From contig DDYN01000048.1 of assembly GCA_002347965.1 (NCBI GenBank), forward strand, positions 1-26,225: 26,225 nt of DNA, given 5' to 3'. The notes under the pieces were generated by a model that saw nothing but the letters and a program-made list of their open reading frames with translations, did not search any database and was not told the DNA's origin. The stretch's first letter is position 1; each line of letters opens with the position of its first letter. Below, piece after piece: positions 1-8,299 of this stretch. Source of the stretch: UBA2233 sp002347965 [NCBI: Nitrospirae bacterium UBA2233] (GTDB lineage: Bacteria > UBA2233). The position numbers and the translations under genes were made by a program.

Positions 1-245
1 TGGGCCTCCTTTCCAGCCTTGCGCTCGAAGCGGGGGCAAGCCAAAGACTGGCAAACGAGCTTTTTTCGGCCAACACGGCCAGGCATGCGATGGAAATCGT
101 CCAGCGCTCCGGCCTGACGGGGTTTTATCCGTTACTGTGCGAGCGCTGTGTGGCCGTATCCAAGCAAAGGCTTGAGGGGTCGGCCTGCTTTGAAGCGGTA
201 CTCGTTGATTTCGAGGGAAACGTGCTCGGACGATACGCGGGGTAA
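1..245 (+). CDS. cbiD: Cobalt-precorrin-5B C1-methyltransferase, C-terminal part (partial)
   Basis: Open frame running in from the left edge (first full codon at base 3) and ending at TAA 243-245, about 80 residues. CbiD methylates C1 of the corrin ring in the anaerobic cobalamin pathway, in the cytoplasm. The visible part ends with an FEAVLVDFEGNVLG-type strand, and before it comes a helix with LLCERCVAVSKQ; both resemble the C-terminal portion of CbiD as I know the family. The N-terminal two thirds lie outside the window. It stops two bases before the next gene, and the following genes act in the same pathway, which supports the call. The identification rests on a short tail plus context, so a different neighbouring cbi gene cannot be fully excluded. 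Confidence 0.72.
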   Translation, partial: GLLSSLALEAGASQRLANELFSANTARHAMEIVQRSGLTGFYPLLCERCVAVSKQRLEGSACFEAVLVDFEGNVLGRYAG

Positions 246-247
246 AG

Positions 248-1492
248 ATGGACCGCACGAAGGTTTACGTCTTGGGGGTCGGGTTTGAGGGTAGGCAAGG
301 GCTCCCTCATGGTGCGGCCGGACTCATCGAAAGGGCGGAGGTTCTCTACGGAGGCAAACGACTCCTTTCGCTGTTCCCGGACCATCCGGCCGATAAGGTG
401 GTGATCGGGGGCGACATCCAGGCGGCGATCCAGGCCGTCCACGCCCGCCTAGGGAAAAAGCGTCAGGTCGTGCTGGCATCGGGCGATCCGTTCTTTTTTG
501 GGATCGCGGAAAGCCTAGTCAAGGAGCTCGGCAAGCAGGCCGTGGAAGTGCTGCCAAACCTAAGCTCCCTCCAGCTCGCCTTCGCCAGGATAAAGGAAAG
601 CCACTCAGACGCCACGTTTGTGAGCCTGCACGCAAAAGGGCTCCGGGAGCTGTTCGCTGCCATCCCACACGCAAAAAAAATCGGTATCCTCACCGACCCG
701 ACGAACACCCCTCAGCGCATCGCCTCCGAGCTGCTCGAGCGAATCGGGCCTAGGTACGATGCCTACGTGTTAGAAAATTTGGGCGGTGCCAACGAGCGGG
801 TGACGTTTGGCGAACTCCACGACATCGCATCGCAAACCTTCAGCCCCTTGAACGTCGTGGTCCTCTTAAAGAAAGAGCCCGGGCCGCAAGAAGTCTTTCC
901 CATAACCGGCATCCCCGATAAGGCGTTCTTCCAGCGTACCCCGGACAAAGGCCTCATCACCAAGGCCGAGGTTCGAGCGGTGAGCCTTGCCAAACTATGG
1001 CTAAAGGAAACGAGCGTCGTGTTCGACATCGGGGCGGGCTCTGGTTCTGTGGGGCTCGAAGCGGCAAGGATTGCGAGGAAAGGAATGGTCTACGCAATCG
1101 AAAAGCACCCAGAAGACGTGGAACACATCAAGAAGAACCGTCTAAAGCTTGCCGTTGCCAACCTAGAGATCGTCCAGGGCATTGCCCCCGAGGCGCTAGA
1201 GGACATTCCGGAGGCTCCCGATGCCGTGTTCGTGGGCGGCTCGGGTGGCAGGATGAAAGGCATTCTAGAGCATGTGGCCCGAGTGCTCCAACCCTTCGGC
1301 CGGGTCGTTGTCAACGTCGTAACGCTCGAGACGCTCGCGCAAACCCTGCGGGCGCTCAAGGGGATCGGCTTCCAAGCGGAGGTAACGCTGATCCAGGCCT
1401 CAAAAAGCAAAGAGCTCCTAGGGCTTACAAGGCTCGTCGGCCTTAACCCCGTGTTCCTCGTCGTTGGCTGGAGGAATGCCGTTGAACCTTGA
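248..1492 (+). CDS. cbiET: Precorrin-6Y/7 methyltransferase-decarboxylase fusion (CbiE-CbiT)
   Basis: A 414-residue fusion of two enzymes of late corrin-ring modification: C5 methylation (CbiE) and C15 methylation with decarboxylation of the C12 acetate (CbiT). Residues about 1-215 are the tetrapyrrole methylase domain, starting with the VYVLGVG strand and containing VVLASGDPFFFG (75-86). Residues about 230-410 are a Rossmann methyltransferase: a TPDKGLITKAEVRA entry segment, SAM motif I FDIGAGSGSVGLEAA (259-273), and the acidic AIEK strand (283-286). The length matches fused CobL/CbiET proteins. ATG 248 follows the previous stop by two bases and GGGG lies just upstream, so translation is likely coupled. 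It overlaps the start of cbiG by 17 bases. Confidence 0.95.
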   Translation: MDRTKVYVLGVGFEGRQGLPHGAAGLIERAEVLYGGKRLLSLFPDHPADKVVIGGDIQAAIQAVHARLGKKRQVVLASGDPFFFGIAESLVKELGKQAVEVLPNLSSLQLAFARIKESHSDATFVSLHAKGLRELFAAIPHAKKIGILTDPTNTPQRIASELLERIGPRYDAYVLENLGGANERVTFGELHDIASQTFSPLNVVVLLKKEPGPQEVFPITGIPDKAFFQRTPDKGLITKAEVRAVSLAKLWLKETSVVFDIGAGSGSVGLEAARIARKGMVYAIEKHPEDVEHIKKNRLKLAVANLEIVQGIAPEALEDIPEAPDAVFVGGSGGRMKGILEHVARVLQPFGRVVVNVVTLETLAQTLRALKGIGFQAEVTLIQASKSKELLGLTRLVGLNPVFLVVGWRNAVEP

Positions 1493-2576
1493 GTCGGTCG
1501 CGCTCGTTGCCATCACTAAGGGCGGAGCCAAGCTCCTTGCCAGGCTCAAGGCCGCGCTCCCTCAAGCCGACGCGTTTGTCCCGGAAAAATTCAAGGATGA
1601 AGCACCCTTTGCCAGCCCCGTCCAAGAACCCCTCAAAGAGCTCTTGGCCGACCTCTGGCCGCGGTATAAGGGGATCGTCGCGGTCGTTTCGCTGGGCGCG
1701 CTCGTTCGGAGCATCGCAACGCTCCTAAAAGACAAGCGCACCGACCCCGGCCTCATCGCGATCGACGAGGCCGGAGGGTTCGTCATCAGCGTCCTTTCGG
1801 GGCATTTGGGCGGGGCGAACGCGCTTGCGAACGAGCTTGCCAAACGTATAGGCGCTACGCCCATCATCACGACAGCGTCGGACAGTTTAGGAACGATTGG
1901 GGTGGATATTTTAGGCCGCGATCTCGGCTGGGTGCTGGAGGGCGTCGAGAACGTGACCGCAGTGAGCGCCTGCGTGGTCAACGACGAACCCGTGGGCATC
2001 TTTCAGGAGGCGGGCGAGCCGACGTTCTGGCCAAAAGGCAGGCCGCTTCCTAGAAACCTGCGTACGCTCCAATCGCTCGAAGCGCTCGCCAACACGCCGC
2101 TATCGGCCTGCCTGATCATCACGGACAGGCTCATTACGCCCCCTTTAGCGCTCGCCCGGAAGACGGTCGTGTACAGGCCAAAGAGCCTGGTTTTGGGGAT
2201 CGGGTGCGATAGAGGGGTACCGCTCGAAGAACTCGAGACGCTTGTTCTGAAAACGCTCCAAGAGCGCGGGCTTTCTTTTTTGAGCGTCCGGGCGCTCGCC
2301 ACGATCGACATCCGGAAAAACGAGCCCGCCATTGTCCAATTCGCCCAAACACGAGGCCTCCCCCTGCTCACGTTCGCCAAAGAGGAGCTCAACCGCGTAA
2401 AGGACGTGCCCAACCCATCCACCATGGCGATGAAGTACGTTGGCGTCATCGGGGTGGCCGAGCCCTCTGCCATCCTTGGGGGCAATTTTGGCGAACTGCT
2501 CGTTCCCAAGGTGAAATTGAAGAAGGCCACCCTGGCGATTGCTAGGGTGCGGTTCGAAGGAGGGCAGGATGGTTAA
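1476..2576 (+). CDS. cbiG: Cobalt-precorrin-5A hydrolase
   Basis: CbiG opens the delta-lactone ring of cobalt-precorrin-5A and releases acetaldehyde, a step specific to the anaerobic cobalamin route. The protein starts with an ALVAITKGG strand, has the hallmark SGHLGGAN at about residues 108-115 followed by PIITTASDS, and carries the CbiG C-terminal domain from about residue 240 (LVLGIGCDRGV, later SVRALATIDIRKNEPA). Length is 366 residues from ATG 1476, normal for the family. The start is uncertain: GGAGGA at 1470-1475 abuts this ATG, while TTG 1482 would have a better 6-base spacing and give the usual short N terminus. TTG 1464 is also open. The gene overlaps cbiE-T upstream and cbiH downstream. 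Confidence 0.94.
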   Translation: MPLNLESVALVAITKGGAKLLARLKAALPQADAFVPEKFKDEAPFASPVQEPLKELLADLWPRYKGIVAVVSLGALVRSIATLLKDKRTDPGLIAIDEAGGFVISVLSGHLGGANALANELAKRIGATPIITTASDSLGTIGVDILGRDLGWVLEGVENVTAVSACVVNDEPVGIFQEAGEPTFWPKGRPLPRNLRTLQSLEALANTPLSACLIITDRLITPPLALARKTVVYRPKSLVLGIGCDRGVPLEELETLVLKTLQERGLSFLSVRALATIDIRKNEPAIVQFAQTRGLPLLTFAKEELNRVKDVPNPSTMAMKYVGVIGVAEPSAILGGNFGELLVPKVKLKKATLAIARVRFEGGQDG

Positions 2577-3402
2577 GGGGGAATCCCCGAAGGGTAAGCT
2601 CTCGATCGTCGGGTTCGGCCCGGGTAACCAAGAGCACATCACGCCGAAGGCGTTCAAGGCGATCCAGGAAGCGAGCGTGGTGGTCGGCTACAAGACCTAC
2701 ATCCGGCTCGTCAAAGGGCTTGTGGAGGGCAAACGGATCGTCCAGACCGGCATGACCGAAGAGGTCAAAAGGGCGGGCCTAGCCCTCGATGAAGCCCTCA
2801 AGGGCGAGCGGGTAGCCGTCGTCTCCAGCGGGGATGCCGGCATCTACGGGATGGCCGGGCTCATCCTCGAAATATGCAAGACAAGGGGCATTGTTCCCGG
2901 AAAGGATGTCATACTTGAGACGATCCCGGGCATAACGGCGCTCTTAGCCGCCGCCTCGCTCTTAGGCGCGCCGATCATGCACGATTTCGCCGCGATCAGC
3001 CTAAGCGACCACTTGACCCCGTGGGAAATCATTCGGAGCCGCATCGAGGCCGCGGCCAGGGCCGACTTCGTCGTGGCGCTGTACAACCCCGCCTCTGGCA
3101 AGCGCCCCTGGCAGGTCGTGGAAGCAAGGGACATCCTGCTTGAGCACAGGGACGGCAAAACCCCCGTAGGCATCGTAAAGTGCGCCTACCGCGAGGGCCA
3201 GGACGTCGTGCTCACCGATTTGGCCCGCATACTCGATCACCCCATCGGCATGCTCACGACGATCCTCGTCGGCAACTCCCAGACCTTAGTGTTCGAAGGC
3301 TGGATGGTCACGCCGAGGGGCTACTCTAGAAAATACGCGGAGGCATTCCGGCCGGATGCCTTGGACGCGTCTGAATGCCAGCCGAAAAAAGGGCCGGCCT
3401 GA
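2569..3402 (+). CDS. cbiH: Precorrin-3B C17-methyltransferase
   Basis: CbiH (CobJ family) adds a methyl group at C17 and contracts the ring of cobalt-factor III/precorrin-3. The 277-residue protein is a single tetrapyrrole methylase: SIVGFGPGN near the N terminus (12-20), VVSSGDAGIYGMAG (84-97), ALYNPASGKR (170-179), and a PRGYSRKY segment near the end that is typical of this enzyme. ATG 2569 was chosen because AAGGAGGG at 2557-2564 lies five bases upstream; the reading frame is open further 5' but that part would lie inside cbiG. It overlaps cbiG by 8 bases and is the last gene of the cbi operon in the window. Confidence 0.95.
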   Translation: MVKGESPKGKLSIVGFGPGNQEHITPKAFKAIQEASVVVGYKTYIRLVKGLVEGKRIVQTGMTEEVKRAGLALDEALKGERVAVVSSGDAGIYGMAGLILEICKTRGIVPGKDVILETIPGITALLAAASLLGAPIMHDFAAISLSDHLTPWEIIRSRIEAAARADFVVALYNPASGKRPWQVVEARDILLEHRDGKTPVGIVKCAYREGQDVVLTDLARILDHPIGMLTTILVGNSQTLVFEGWMVTPRGYSRKYAEAFRPDALDASECQPKKGPA

Positions 3403-3419
3403 AGCGCCCGTCCTTGCTT

Positions 3420-3457
3420 GGCCGCGGTTCTCCCGTCCAGAGCGAACGGCCGCGGCC
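3420..3457 (+). terminator. GC-rich hairpin after the cobalamin operon
   Basis: GGCCGCGG (3420-3427) pairs exactly with CCGCGGCC (3450-3457), and CCGT (3433-3436) pairs with ACGG (3446-3449) inside, leaving a 5-base bulge and a 9-base loop. It sits 18 bases after the cbiH stop, between two converging genes, where a transcription stop is expected. No T-tract follows, so it is not a classic intrinsic terminator; it could be a Rho-aided stop or an mRNA-stabilising stem. Confidence 0.4.
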
Positions 3458-3547
3458 AGGGGCAGAGAGACTGCCTTAAAGGAGGGGGTGTATAGGAGTT
3501 GTGGGCTTACGTGCGTCGGGTAATGGGCTTGGACGAAACGCAGGACT

Positions 3548-5062
3548 TCAGGGGCGATCGTCAGAAATTAAACGACGGCCTTTGCCTTTTTGCAGCCTAC
3601 TGTGGCGAAGGCCGTAGCCTAGGTAGACGACGAACCCTAAGCCCAGCCATATAAAGAATCGTACCCAGGTGATCCAAGGTAGGCTTGCCATCAAATAGAA
3701 GCAAAAAGCGGCTCCTAGCAAGGGAAGCCAAGGGACAAAAGGCACACGAAAAGGCCTTTCGAGGTGCGGGCTTTTGTGGCGCAAAACGATAATCCCAAAG
3801 CTGACCAACACGAAGGCGAAAAGCGTCCCGATGTTCGAGAGCTCCACAGCCTCGCCTATGTCGATGAACCCGGCGACGAGCGCGACGACCACCCCGGTGA
3901 TCATCGTGGCGACGTGGGGCGTTCTGAAATGCGGATGAATCCTGGCAAACACCGGAGGCAAGAGCCCGTCTCTTGACATAGCAAACAGGATACGGGTTTG
4001 GCCGATATGGAACACGAGAAGCACGGTGGTCGTCGCGATGAGCGCCCCGAACGCCACGACTCCTGCTGCAAAATTAAGCCCGATAACGCGCAGGACGAGC
4101 GCCAAGGGCTCGGCCACGCCAAGCTGCCTGTAGGGCACGAGGCCCGTCAGCACGCCCGCGACCAAAACATAGAGAATCGTACAGGCAATGAGCGAGCCTA
4201 AAATCCCGAAGGGAACGTCCTTCTTTGGGTTTCTGGTCTCTTCGGAGGTAGTCGAGATGGCATCGAACCCGATGTAGGCGAAGAACACCAAGGCCGCCCC
4301 CGTCATCACGCCGTTCCAGCCGAAGGGGGCAAAGGGATGCCAGTTTTCTGGCTTGACGTAGAATGCCCCGACAAGGATGAAGAAAAGAAGGATGACGAGC
4401 TTCACGCATACAAGCAAGGCGTTGAAGCGGGCGCTCTCTTTGATTCCCACCACAAGCAGTGCCGTAATGAACACCACGACCCCAAACGCCGGAAGGTTGA
4501 AGAACAGGGGATGGCCAAAAAGTCTGGGGGCCATCGCCAAAACCTCCGGCCGGGCAAGCCCTTGGGCGTAGCTTACCGTAAGCCAGGCAAGCCCTTCGGG
4601 AACTTCCAGCCCAAACCCTTTGAACAGCTCGAGCAAATAACCGGACCAACTGACCGCCACGGGCACGTTGCCGAAGGCGTACTCGAGAATCAAATCCCAG
4701 CCGATGACCCAAGCAACCACCTCCCCCATCGTGGCGTACGCGTAGGTGTAGGCGCTGCCGGACATCGGGATGAGCGAGGCCAGCTCGGCGTAGCAAAGAG
4801 CGCACAAAGCGCAGGCGAGCGAGGTTACCAAAAACGAGACGACTATGGCAGGCCCCGCTCCGGGCCTCAAGAGCATGCCCGTAACCGGGTCCCAGAGCCC
4901 TGCGGCGGCCGTTCCGGTTACGGCAAAGATGCCCGCACCCACGATCGCCCCGATTCCCAAAAGAAGCAGCTCGAAGGGGCCGAGCACCCGCTTGAGCCGG
5001 GCTTCTTCGGGTTGCGCAGACTCCTGGGTGATCGGCTTGACCCTAAAAATGGCTCCGAACAT
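3548..5062 (-). CDS. APC-superfamily amino acid permease (cationic amino acid transporter type)
   Basis: A 504-residue inner-membrane transporter with about 12 or more hydrophobic segments. Residues 37-50 (IGAIVGAGIFAVTG) are the broken first membrane helix that binds the amino acid backbone in the APC superfamily. The ELASLIPMSGSAYTYAYATMGE stretch (in two adjoining parts), LILEYAFGN, and FFAYIGFDAISTTSEE further on are typical of the CAT/YfnA branch. The substrate cannot be told from sequence. Start: ATG 5062 begins MFGAIFRVKP; the frame is open upstream but would run through the 3' end of the O-methyltransferase gene, which stops at 5070. A GGAG lies about 12 bases upstream. It is probably the last gene of an rsmG-methyltransferase-permease transcript. 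Confidence 0.9.
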   Translation of the reverse strand: MFGAIFRVKPITQESAQPEEARLKRVLGPFELLLLGIGAIVGAGIFAVTGTAAAGLWDPVTGMLLRPGAGPAIVVSFLVTSLACALCALCYAELASLIPMSGSAYTYAYATMGEVVAWVIGWDLILEYAFGNVPVAVSWSGYLLELFKGFGLEVPEGLAWLTVSYAQGLARPEVLAMAPRLFGHPLFFNLPAFGVVVFITALLVVGIKESARFNALLVCVKLVILLFFILVGAFYVKPENWHPFAPFGWNGVMTGAALVFFAYIGFDAISTTSEETRNPKKDVPFGILGSLIACTILYVLVAGVLTGLVPYRQLGVAEPLALVLRVIGLNFAAGVVAFGALIATTTVLLVFHIGQTRILFAMSRDGLLPPVFARIHPHFRTPHVATMITGVVVALVAGFIDIGEAVELSNIGTLFAFVLVSFGIIVLRHKSPHLERPFRVPFVPWLPLLGAAFCFYLMASLPWITWVRFFIWLGLGFVVYLGYGLRHSRLQKGKGRRLISDDRP

Positions 5063-5069
5063 GCGCTCG

Positions 5070-5711
5070 TTATACTCCGACAAAAGCGAGGGCAAACCCA
5101 TCGCCAAACGGCAGCACGATAGAATCCAGCCTCGGGTGCTCTTTAAGCATCCCGATGAAAGCGCGCACCCCTTCGGTATCCGCACTGCTCTGGGCGGGAT
5201 CGAACACTCTTCCTTTCCAAAGCGCGTTGTCGGCCACGATCAACGACCCTGCACGGGCCAATTCGAGCGAGCCCAAAAGGTAGTCCGGGTAGTGCTCCTT
5301 GTCGGCGTCGATGAACACGAGGTCGAACGTTTTGCCCTCGGCCTTCAGCGTACGAAGCCCATCCAGCGCGGGGCCTACGAGGTAGCGAATATTCCCCTTA
5401 AACCCGACCTTGCGAACGAAGCCCTCGGCCACCCTGGCGTAATCCGCGTTCAGCTCGAGCGCTACGAACTCCCCGTCATCTCGCATCCCCTTGGCAAGGC
5501 ATACGCCCGAGTAGCCCGCAAGCGAGCCGATCTCCAGCACCCGCTCCGCGTTTGTCATTTTTGTAAGCAATGTCAGCAGCTTGCCCGCAACCGGGTTCAG
5601 CGAGATATCGGGCATGCCCAGGTCTAGGATGCTCTTGAAAACTTCTGCAAAGACCGGGTCTTGGTCGCAGAAATGCTCCACCACAAACCGAAAGGCCTTG
5701 GCGCTGTCCAT
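5070..5711 (-). CDS. Class I SAM-dependent O-methyltransferase (caffeoyl-CoA/catechol OMT type)
   Basis: A 213-residue cytosolic methyltransferase of the small divalent-metal-dependent O-methyltransferase family. The SAM-binding motif is VLEIGSLAGYSG (58-69); FIDADKEHY (133-141) and ADNALW (160-165) supply the expected metal ligands Asp135, Asp161 and Asn162. The acceptor substrate is unknown; bacterial members act on various catechol-like compounds. Start: ATG 5711 is preceded by AGGGG about seven bases upstream. A longer reading to 5795 would run back into rsmG. It starts 4 bases after the rsmG stop and ends 7 bases before the permease start, so the three genes are very likely cotranscribed. 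Length matches the family. Confidence 0.92.
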   Translation of the reverse strand: MDSAKAFRFVVEHFCDQDPVFAEVFKSILDLGMPDISLNPVAGKLLTLLTKMTNAERVLEIGSLAGYSGVCLAKGMRDDGEFVALELNADYARVAEGFVRKVGFKGNIRYLVGPALDGLRTLKAEGKTFDLVFIDADKEHYPDYLLGSLELARAGSLIVADNALWKGRVFDPAQSSADTEGVRAFIGMLKEHPRLDSIVLPFGDGFALAFVGV

Positions 5712-5715
5712 GATG

Positions 5716-6420
5716 CTACCCCTGTTTTTGCGTGCCGCTAAGCGATAGAGCAAAAAGCCGCCTCGTTGGCGATGCCTCCAATAGTCTAGCGTCAATGGAA
5801 GAAACCGACACGTTTCCGACGCCCATCGACTTCAAGAATTTCACGATCGCCTCGTCGCTCAAACACGGCGTACCGAATACCCAAGCCCTGGCGCCTTTTT
5901 CAACGAGGGGAAGGACGTTGCGAACATACTCCTGCCAAGACCAGACCGCTTTTGCGGTAATTTCTTGAACGTGGCCCAGCTCTCCGCTGGAAGGAGCCTT
6001 TTCAAACTCTACACAAAGCACCTGAACATGCTTGAGACCAAGAGTCTGGGCGACATGCTCTAGATAGGTAGCTATGCGCCGCCTTCGCTCTACAAGCACA
6101 AAAGAGGCGTCTGTTCTCAGGATCGCCATCGGAATGCCAGGAAACCCGCCCCCCGGGCCGATGTCTAGCACTCGAGCATTTGTCTCCAGCCGGTTCCCAA
6201 CGGCCAACCCCTCCAGCAAGAGCAGCGCGATGCCCTCGGAGTTCAGCTCGGATACGAGCCGAAGGTGCGGCTGAAAACGCTCAAGTTCCGCAAGAAAGCG
6301 TGCAAGCATGTCTAGCTGGCCGTAAGCCACGGGGCAAACCCCGGCGCCCTCGAGCGCGGCGGCAAGGAACGAAAGCGTCCGTTTGACGTCTAGGGTACGC
6401 GATCGTCTTGGCTCGACCAA
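5716..6420 (-). CDS. rsmG: 16S rRNA (guanine-527-N7) methyltransferase, RsmG-like
   Basis: A 234-residue Rossmann methyltransferase. VLDIGPGGGFPGIP (84-97) is the characteristic RsmG/GidB SAM motif, followed by LVERRRRIATYLEHV (109-123), which fits the family's post-motif helix. RsmG makes m7G527 of 16S rRNA, in the decoding region. Divergence is visible: the usual SRAV/ARAV motif reads AKAVWSW here, and the N terminus is somewhat longer than the common 200-215 residues. Translation begins at TTG 6420, supported by AAGGAG at 6426-6431 with five bases of spacing; no ATG gives a complete N-terminal helix. The gene is not beside mnmG or parA/parB, its frequent neighbours, but heads a set with an O-methyltransferase and a permease. 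Confidence 0.8.
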   Translation of the reverse strand: MVEPRRSRTLDVKRTLSFLAAALEGAGVCPVAYGQLDMLARFLAELERFQPHLRLVSELNSEGIALLLLEGLAVGNRLETNARVLDIGPGGGFPGIPMAILRTDASFVLVERRRRIATYLEHVAQTLGLKHVQVLCVEFEKAPSSGELGHVQEITAKAVWSWQEYVRNVLPLVEKGARAWVFGTPCLSDEAIVKFLKSMGVGNVSVSSIDARLLEASPTRRLFALSLSGTQKQG

Positions 6421-6425
6421 CCTGG

Positions 6426-6431
6426 CTCCTT
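6426..6431 (-). promoter_or_regulatory. Ribosome binding site fixing the TTG start of rsmG
   Basis: On the minus strand AAGGAG lies five bases before TTG 6420. It is the only good Shine-Dalgarno match near the 5' end of this reading frame, so it decides the non-ATG start. Confidence 0.6.
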
Positions 6432-6781
6432 AATTCTCGAGGCGCCCTTCATGCAGGCAGACAGGGAATTTTAGCACAAAAGCCCGACGGCAAGGAACGA
6501 GAGCGCCTCTTGAGGTCTTTCTTTAGACAGACCATCCAAGCTTTATGCCGATTTGGCAATCATCATGGATAGCCTTTTTTGCAACATGGCATTATGCTAA
6601 ATTGAAAAAAATTTTTCGACACGCAAAACCCAGCAAGGGGGCGCATACCCACGCTCCATAAACGATGAGGCCGTTTTAATGCTGCGCTGTAGTTTAGGAA
6701 AGAGTGTGAAGAAAAACACGGCCACCCGTGGCTGGGAAATGTTGCCGATGGGGCGCGTTTGGAGCAAGGTCATCCCAATAG
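6432..6781. other. Divergent intergenic region between rsmG and the thiolase
   Basis: About 350 bases with no convincing gene on either strand. On the minus strand an extended -10-like TGCTAAAAT (within 6470-6480) could serve rsmG. On the plus strand TGC followed by TAAATT (6595-6603) resembles an extended -10 for the thiolase, but neither has a good -35 box. A near-perfect A/T palindrome, GAAAAAAATTTTTC, lies at about 6604-6617 and could be an operator or a curved segment. The long space suggests that the thiolase mRNA has a 5' leader of about 180 bases. Confidence 0.4.
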
Positions 6782-6794
6782 AAGGAGGTAATAC

Positions 6795-7970
6795 ATGAAA
6801 GAGTGCGTCATCATCGATGGCGTTAGGACTGCAAACGCCAGAGCACACGAGGAAAAGGGTTGGTTCAGGAATTTAACGCCGGATGTTTTACTAACCTCAT
6901 GCTATGAAGCGCTATTTCAAAGGAACTCGAAGGTAAAGCCCGACGACATCGAGGCCGTTTTTTGCGGCTCAGCCAACCAGTCTGGCATCCAAAACGACAT
7001 CGCCCGGCTGGGATGGCTGGCCGGAGGGTTCCCAGAATCCGTACCCGCGAACGGCATAGGACAGCAGTGCTGCTCGGGCATGGCCGCGGTGGAGCACGCC
7101 GCACGGGCGATTTTGTGCGGTGAGGGCGACGTTTACGTCGCGGCGGGCGTTGAAGACATGCAGCACGTAGGGATGGGCGCCAACATGGAATTCCCCCGGC
7201 GGTTCCTGGAGCGCTACCCTCCCGAAGAGATCCCCATGGGGCCAACTGCGGAGAAAGTGGCGGAGCTATACAAAGTGAGCCGACCCGACATGGAGACCAT
7301 GGCCTACTGGAGCAATATCAAGGCCTGGGAGGCGACCGTGGCCGGAAAATTCAAGGACGAGATCGTTCCCGTAGAGGGCGAAAAGGAGGACGGAACAAAG
7401 TTCGTGGTCGATCGGGACCAGTGGGTGCGAGAATCTGTTTCGATGGAAAAAATGGCCTCGATGCAGCCTTCTTTCAAGCTCGACGGCCTCATCACCGCGG
7501 CGACCTCTTCGCCCTTGACCACGGGAGCCTGCGCGCTCCTTCTCATGAGCAAGGACAAGGCGGACGCCCTCGGCCTTAGGTATCATCTCAAGTATGCAGG
7601 CAGCGCTATGGCTGGCTGCGACCCGACAATCATGGGGGTCGGGCCGATCTACGCGGCCCAAAAGCTGCTTTCTCGCGCAGGCCTCACCGTCAAAGATGTC
7701 GGCGTGTGGGAGCTCAACGAAGCGTTCGCCAGCCAGTCGCTGGCCGTTTTGAGAGAGCTTGGCATCGCCCAGAACGCCCCCTTCGAGAACGTGAACATCT
7801 GGGGCGGGGCCTTGGCCCTTGGGCATCCTCTGGGCGAGACGGGCGCGAGGCTCATCGTGACCTTGAACAGCATCATGAAAACAGACCGCAAAGGCGCTCG
7901 TTATGGAGTGGCCATGCTCTGCGGAGGAATGGGCAACGCCAACGCTTCCTTGTGGCAAAGGGTGGAATAG
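6795..7970 (+). CDS. Thiolase (acetyl-CoA C-acyltransferase/acetyltransferase family)
   Basis: A 391-residue thiolase that either cleaves 3-ketoacyl-CoA or condenses two acyl-CoAs, in the cytosol. The catalytic set is complete: Cys92 in GQQCCSGM, NEAFA (308-312), His344 in ALGHPLGETGAR, and Cys376 in MLCGGMGNA. The family's usual N-R-x-C-S/A-S-G reads G-Q-Q-C-C-S-G, so a second cysteine replaces a small residue after the nucleophile. The start is secure: AAGGAGGT at 6782-6789 is a full Shine-Dalgarno with five bases before ATG. The gene stands alone, with no hydratase/dehydrogenase partner nearby, and is closed by a strong terminator, so direction of the reaction cannot be inferred. Confidence 0.93.
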   Translation: MKECVIIDGVRTANARAHEEKGWFRNLTPDVLLTSCYEALFQRNSKVKPDDIEAVFCGSANQSGIQNDIARLGWLAGGFPESVPANGIGQQCCSGMAAVEHAARAILCGEGDVYVAAGVEDMQHVGMGANMEFPRRFLERYPPEEIPMGPTAEKVAELYKVSRPDMETMAYWSNIKAWEATVAGKFKDEIVPVEGEKEDGTKFVVDRDQWVRESVSMEKMASMQPSFKLDGLITAATSSPLTTGACALLLMSKDKADALGLRYHLKYAGSAMAGCDPTIMGVGPIYAAQKLLSRAGLTVKDVGVWELNEAFASQSLAVLRELGIAQNAPFENVNIWGGALALGHPLGETGARLIVTLNSIMKTDRKGARYGVAMLCGGMGNANASLWQRVE

Positions 7971-8299
7971 CGGATAGACAAACCACCCCGATTGCCTCCA
8001 TAGTGCTGCTTCTTGCGATAGACAATCGCATCTTTACACCCTCAGGACAACCGGCCCGTTGTCCTGAGGGGCCTTCTTCTCATTTTGCTCCGCCAACTTC
8101 GTGTCGGGCCATTCCAGAAACGCATCTATTTTATGGTTAAATAACATTTTGCACTAGCAATCGAGCATGCCGATCACCTCAGCGATCCGACGTCATGTGA
8201 TGCTTCTTTATCTGACGGTCCTACGGGTACCGTATGATGCTCATTGCATGGATGGAAAATCTTTTCGCATCCCTCAACTAATATCGCGGAGGTGAACTC
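7971..8299. other. Intergenic region between thiolase and aldehyde dehydrogenase
   Basis: 329 bases without a credible gene. The first part holds the thiolase terminator (8039-8070). From about 8088 to 8280 there is plain sequence; CTGACG near 8215 and TATGAT near 8230 could be a weak promoter for the dehydrogenase, but the spacing of about 15 bases is short. No inverted repeats or transposase traces were seen at the left edge of the dehydrogenase gene. Confidence 0.4.
8039..8087 (+). terminator. Strong intrinsic terminator of the thiolase gene
   Basis: A perfect 13-bp stem, CCCTCAGGACAAC (8039-8051) with GTTGTCCTGAGGG (8058-8070), around a 6-base loop, followed by a pyrimidine-rich tail with several T runs ending in TTTT. 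It lies 68 bases after the thiolase stop and isolates that gene from the dehydrogenase. Confidence 0.85.

Noticed and set aside
997-1446. Long open frame in another frame of the cbiE-cbiT gene
   Set aside because: Arg/Pro/Gly-rich translation without motifs, entirely inside a well-supported gene; a shadow frame of GC-rich sequence.
4074-5122. Long open frames of about 240-260 codons on both strands within the permease gene
   Set aside because: They overlap a gene with clear transmembrane and family motifs; their translations are low-complexity and charged, with no recognisable domain.
6565-6610. Sigma-54 promoter before the thiolase (TGGCAT near 6587)
   Set aside because: The GC element at -12 is missing at the required spacing, so it does not fit the sigma-54 pattern.
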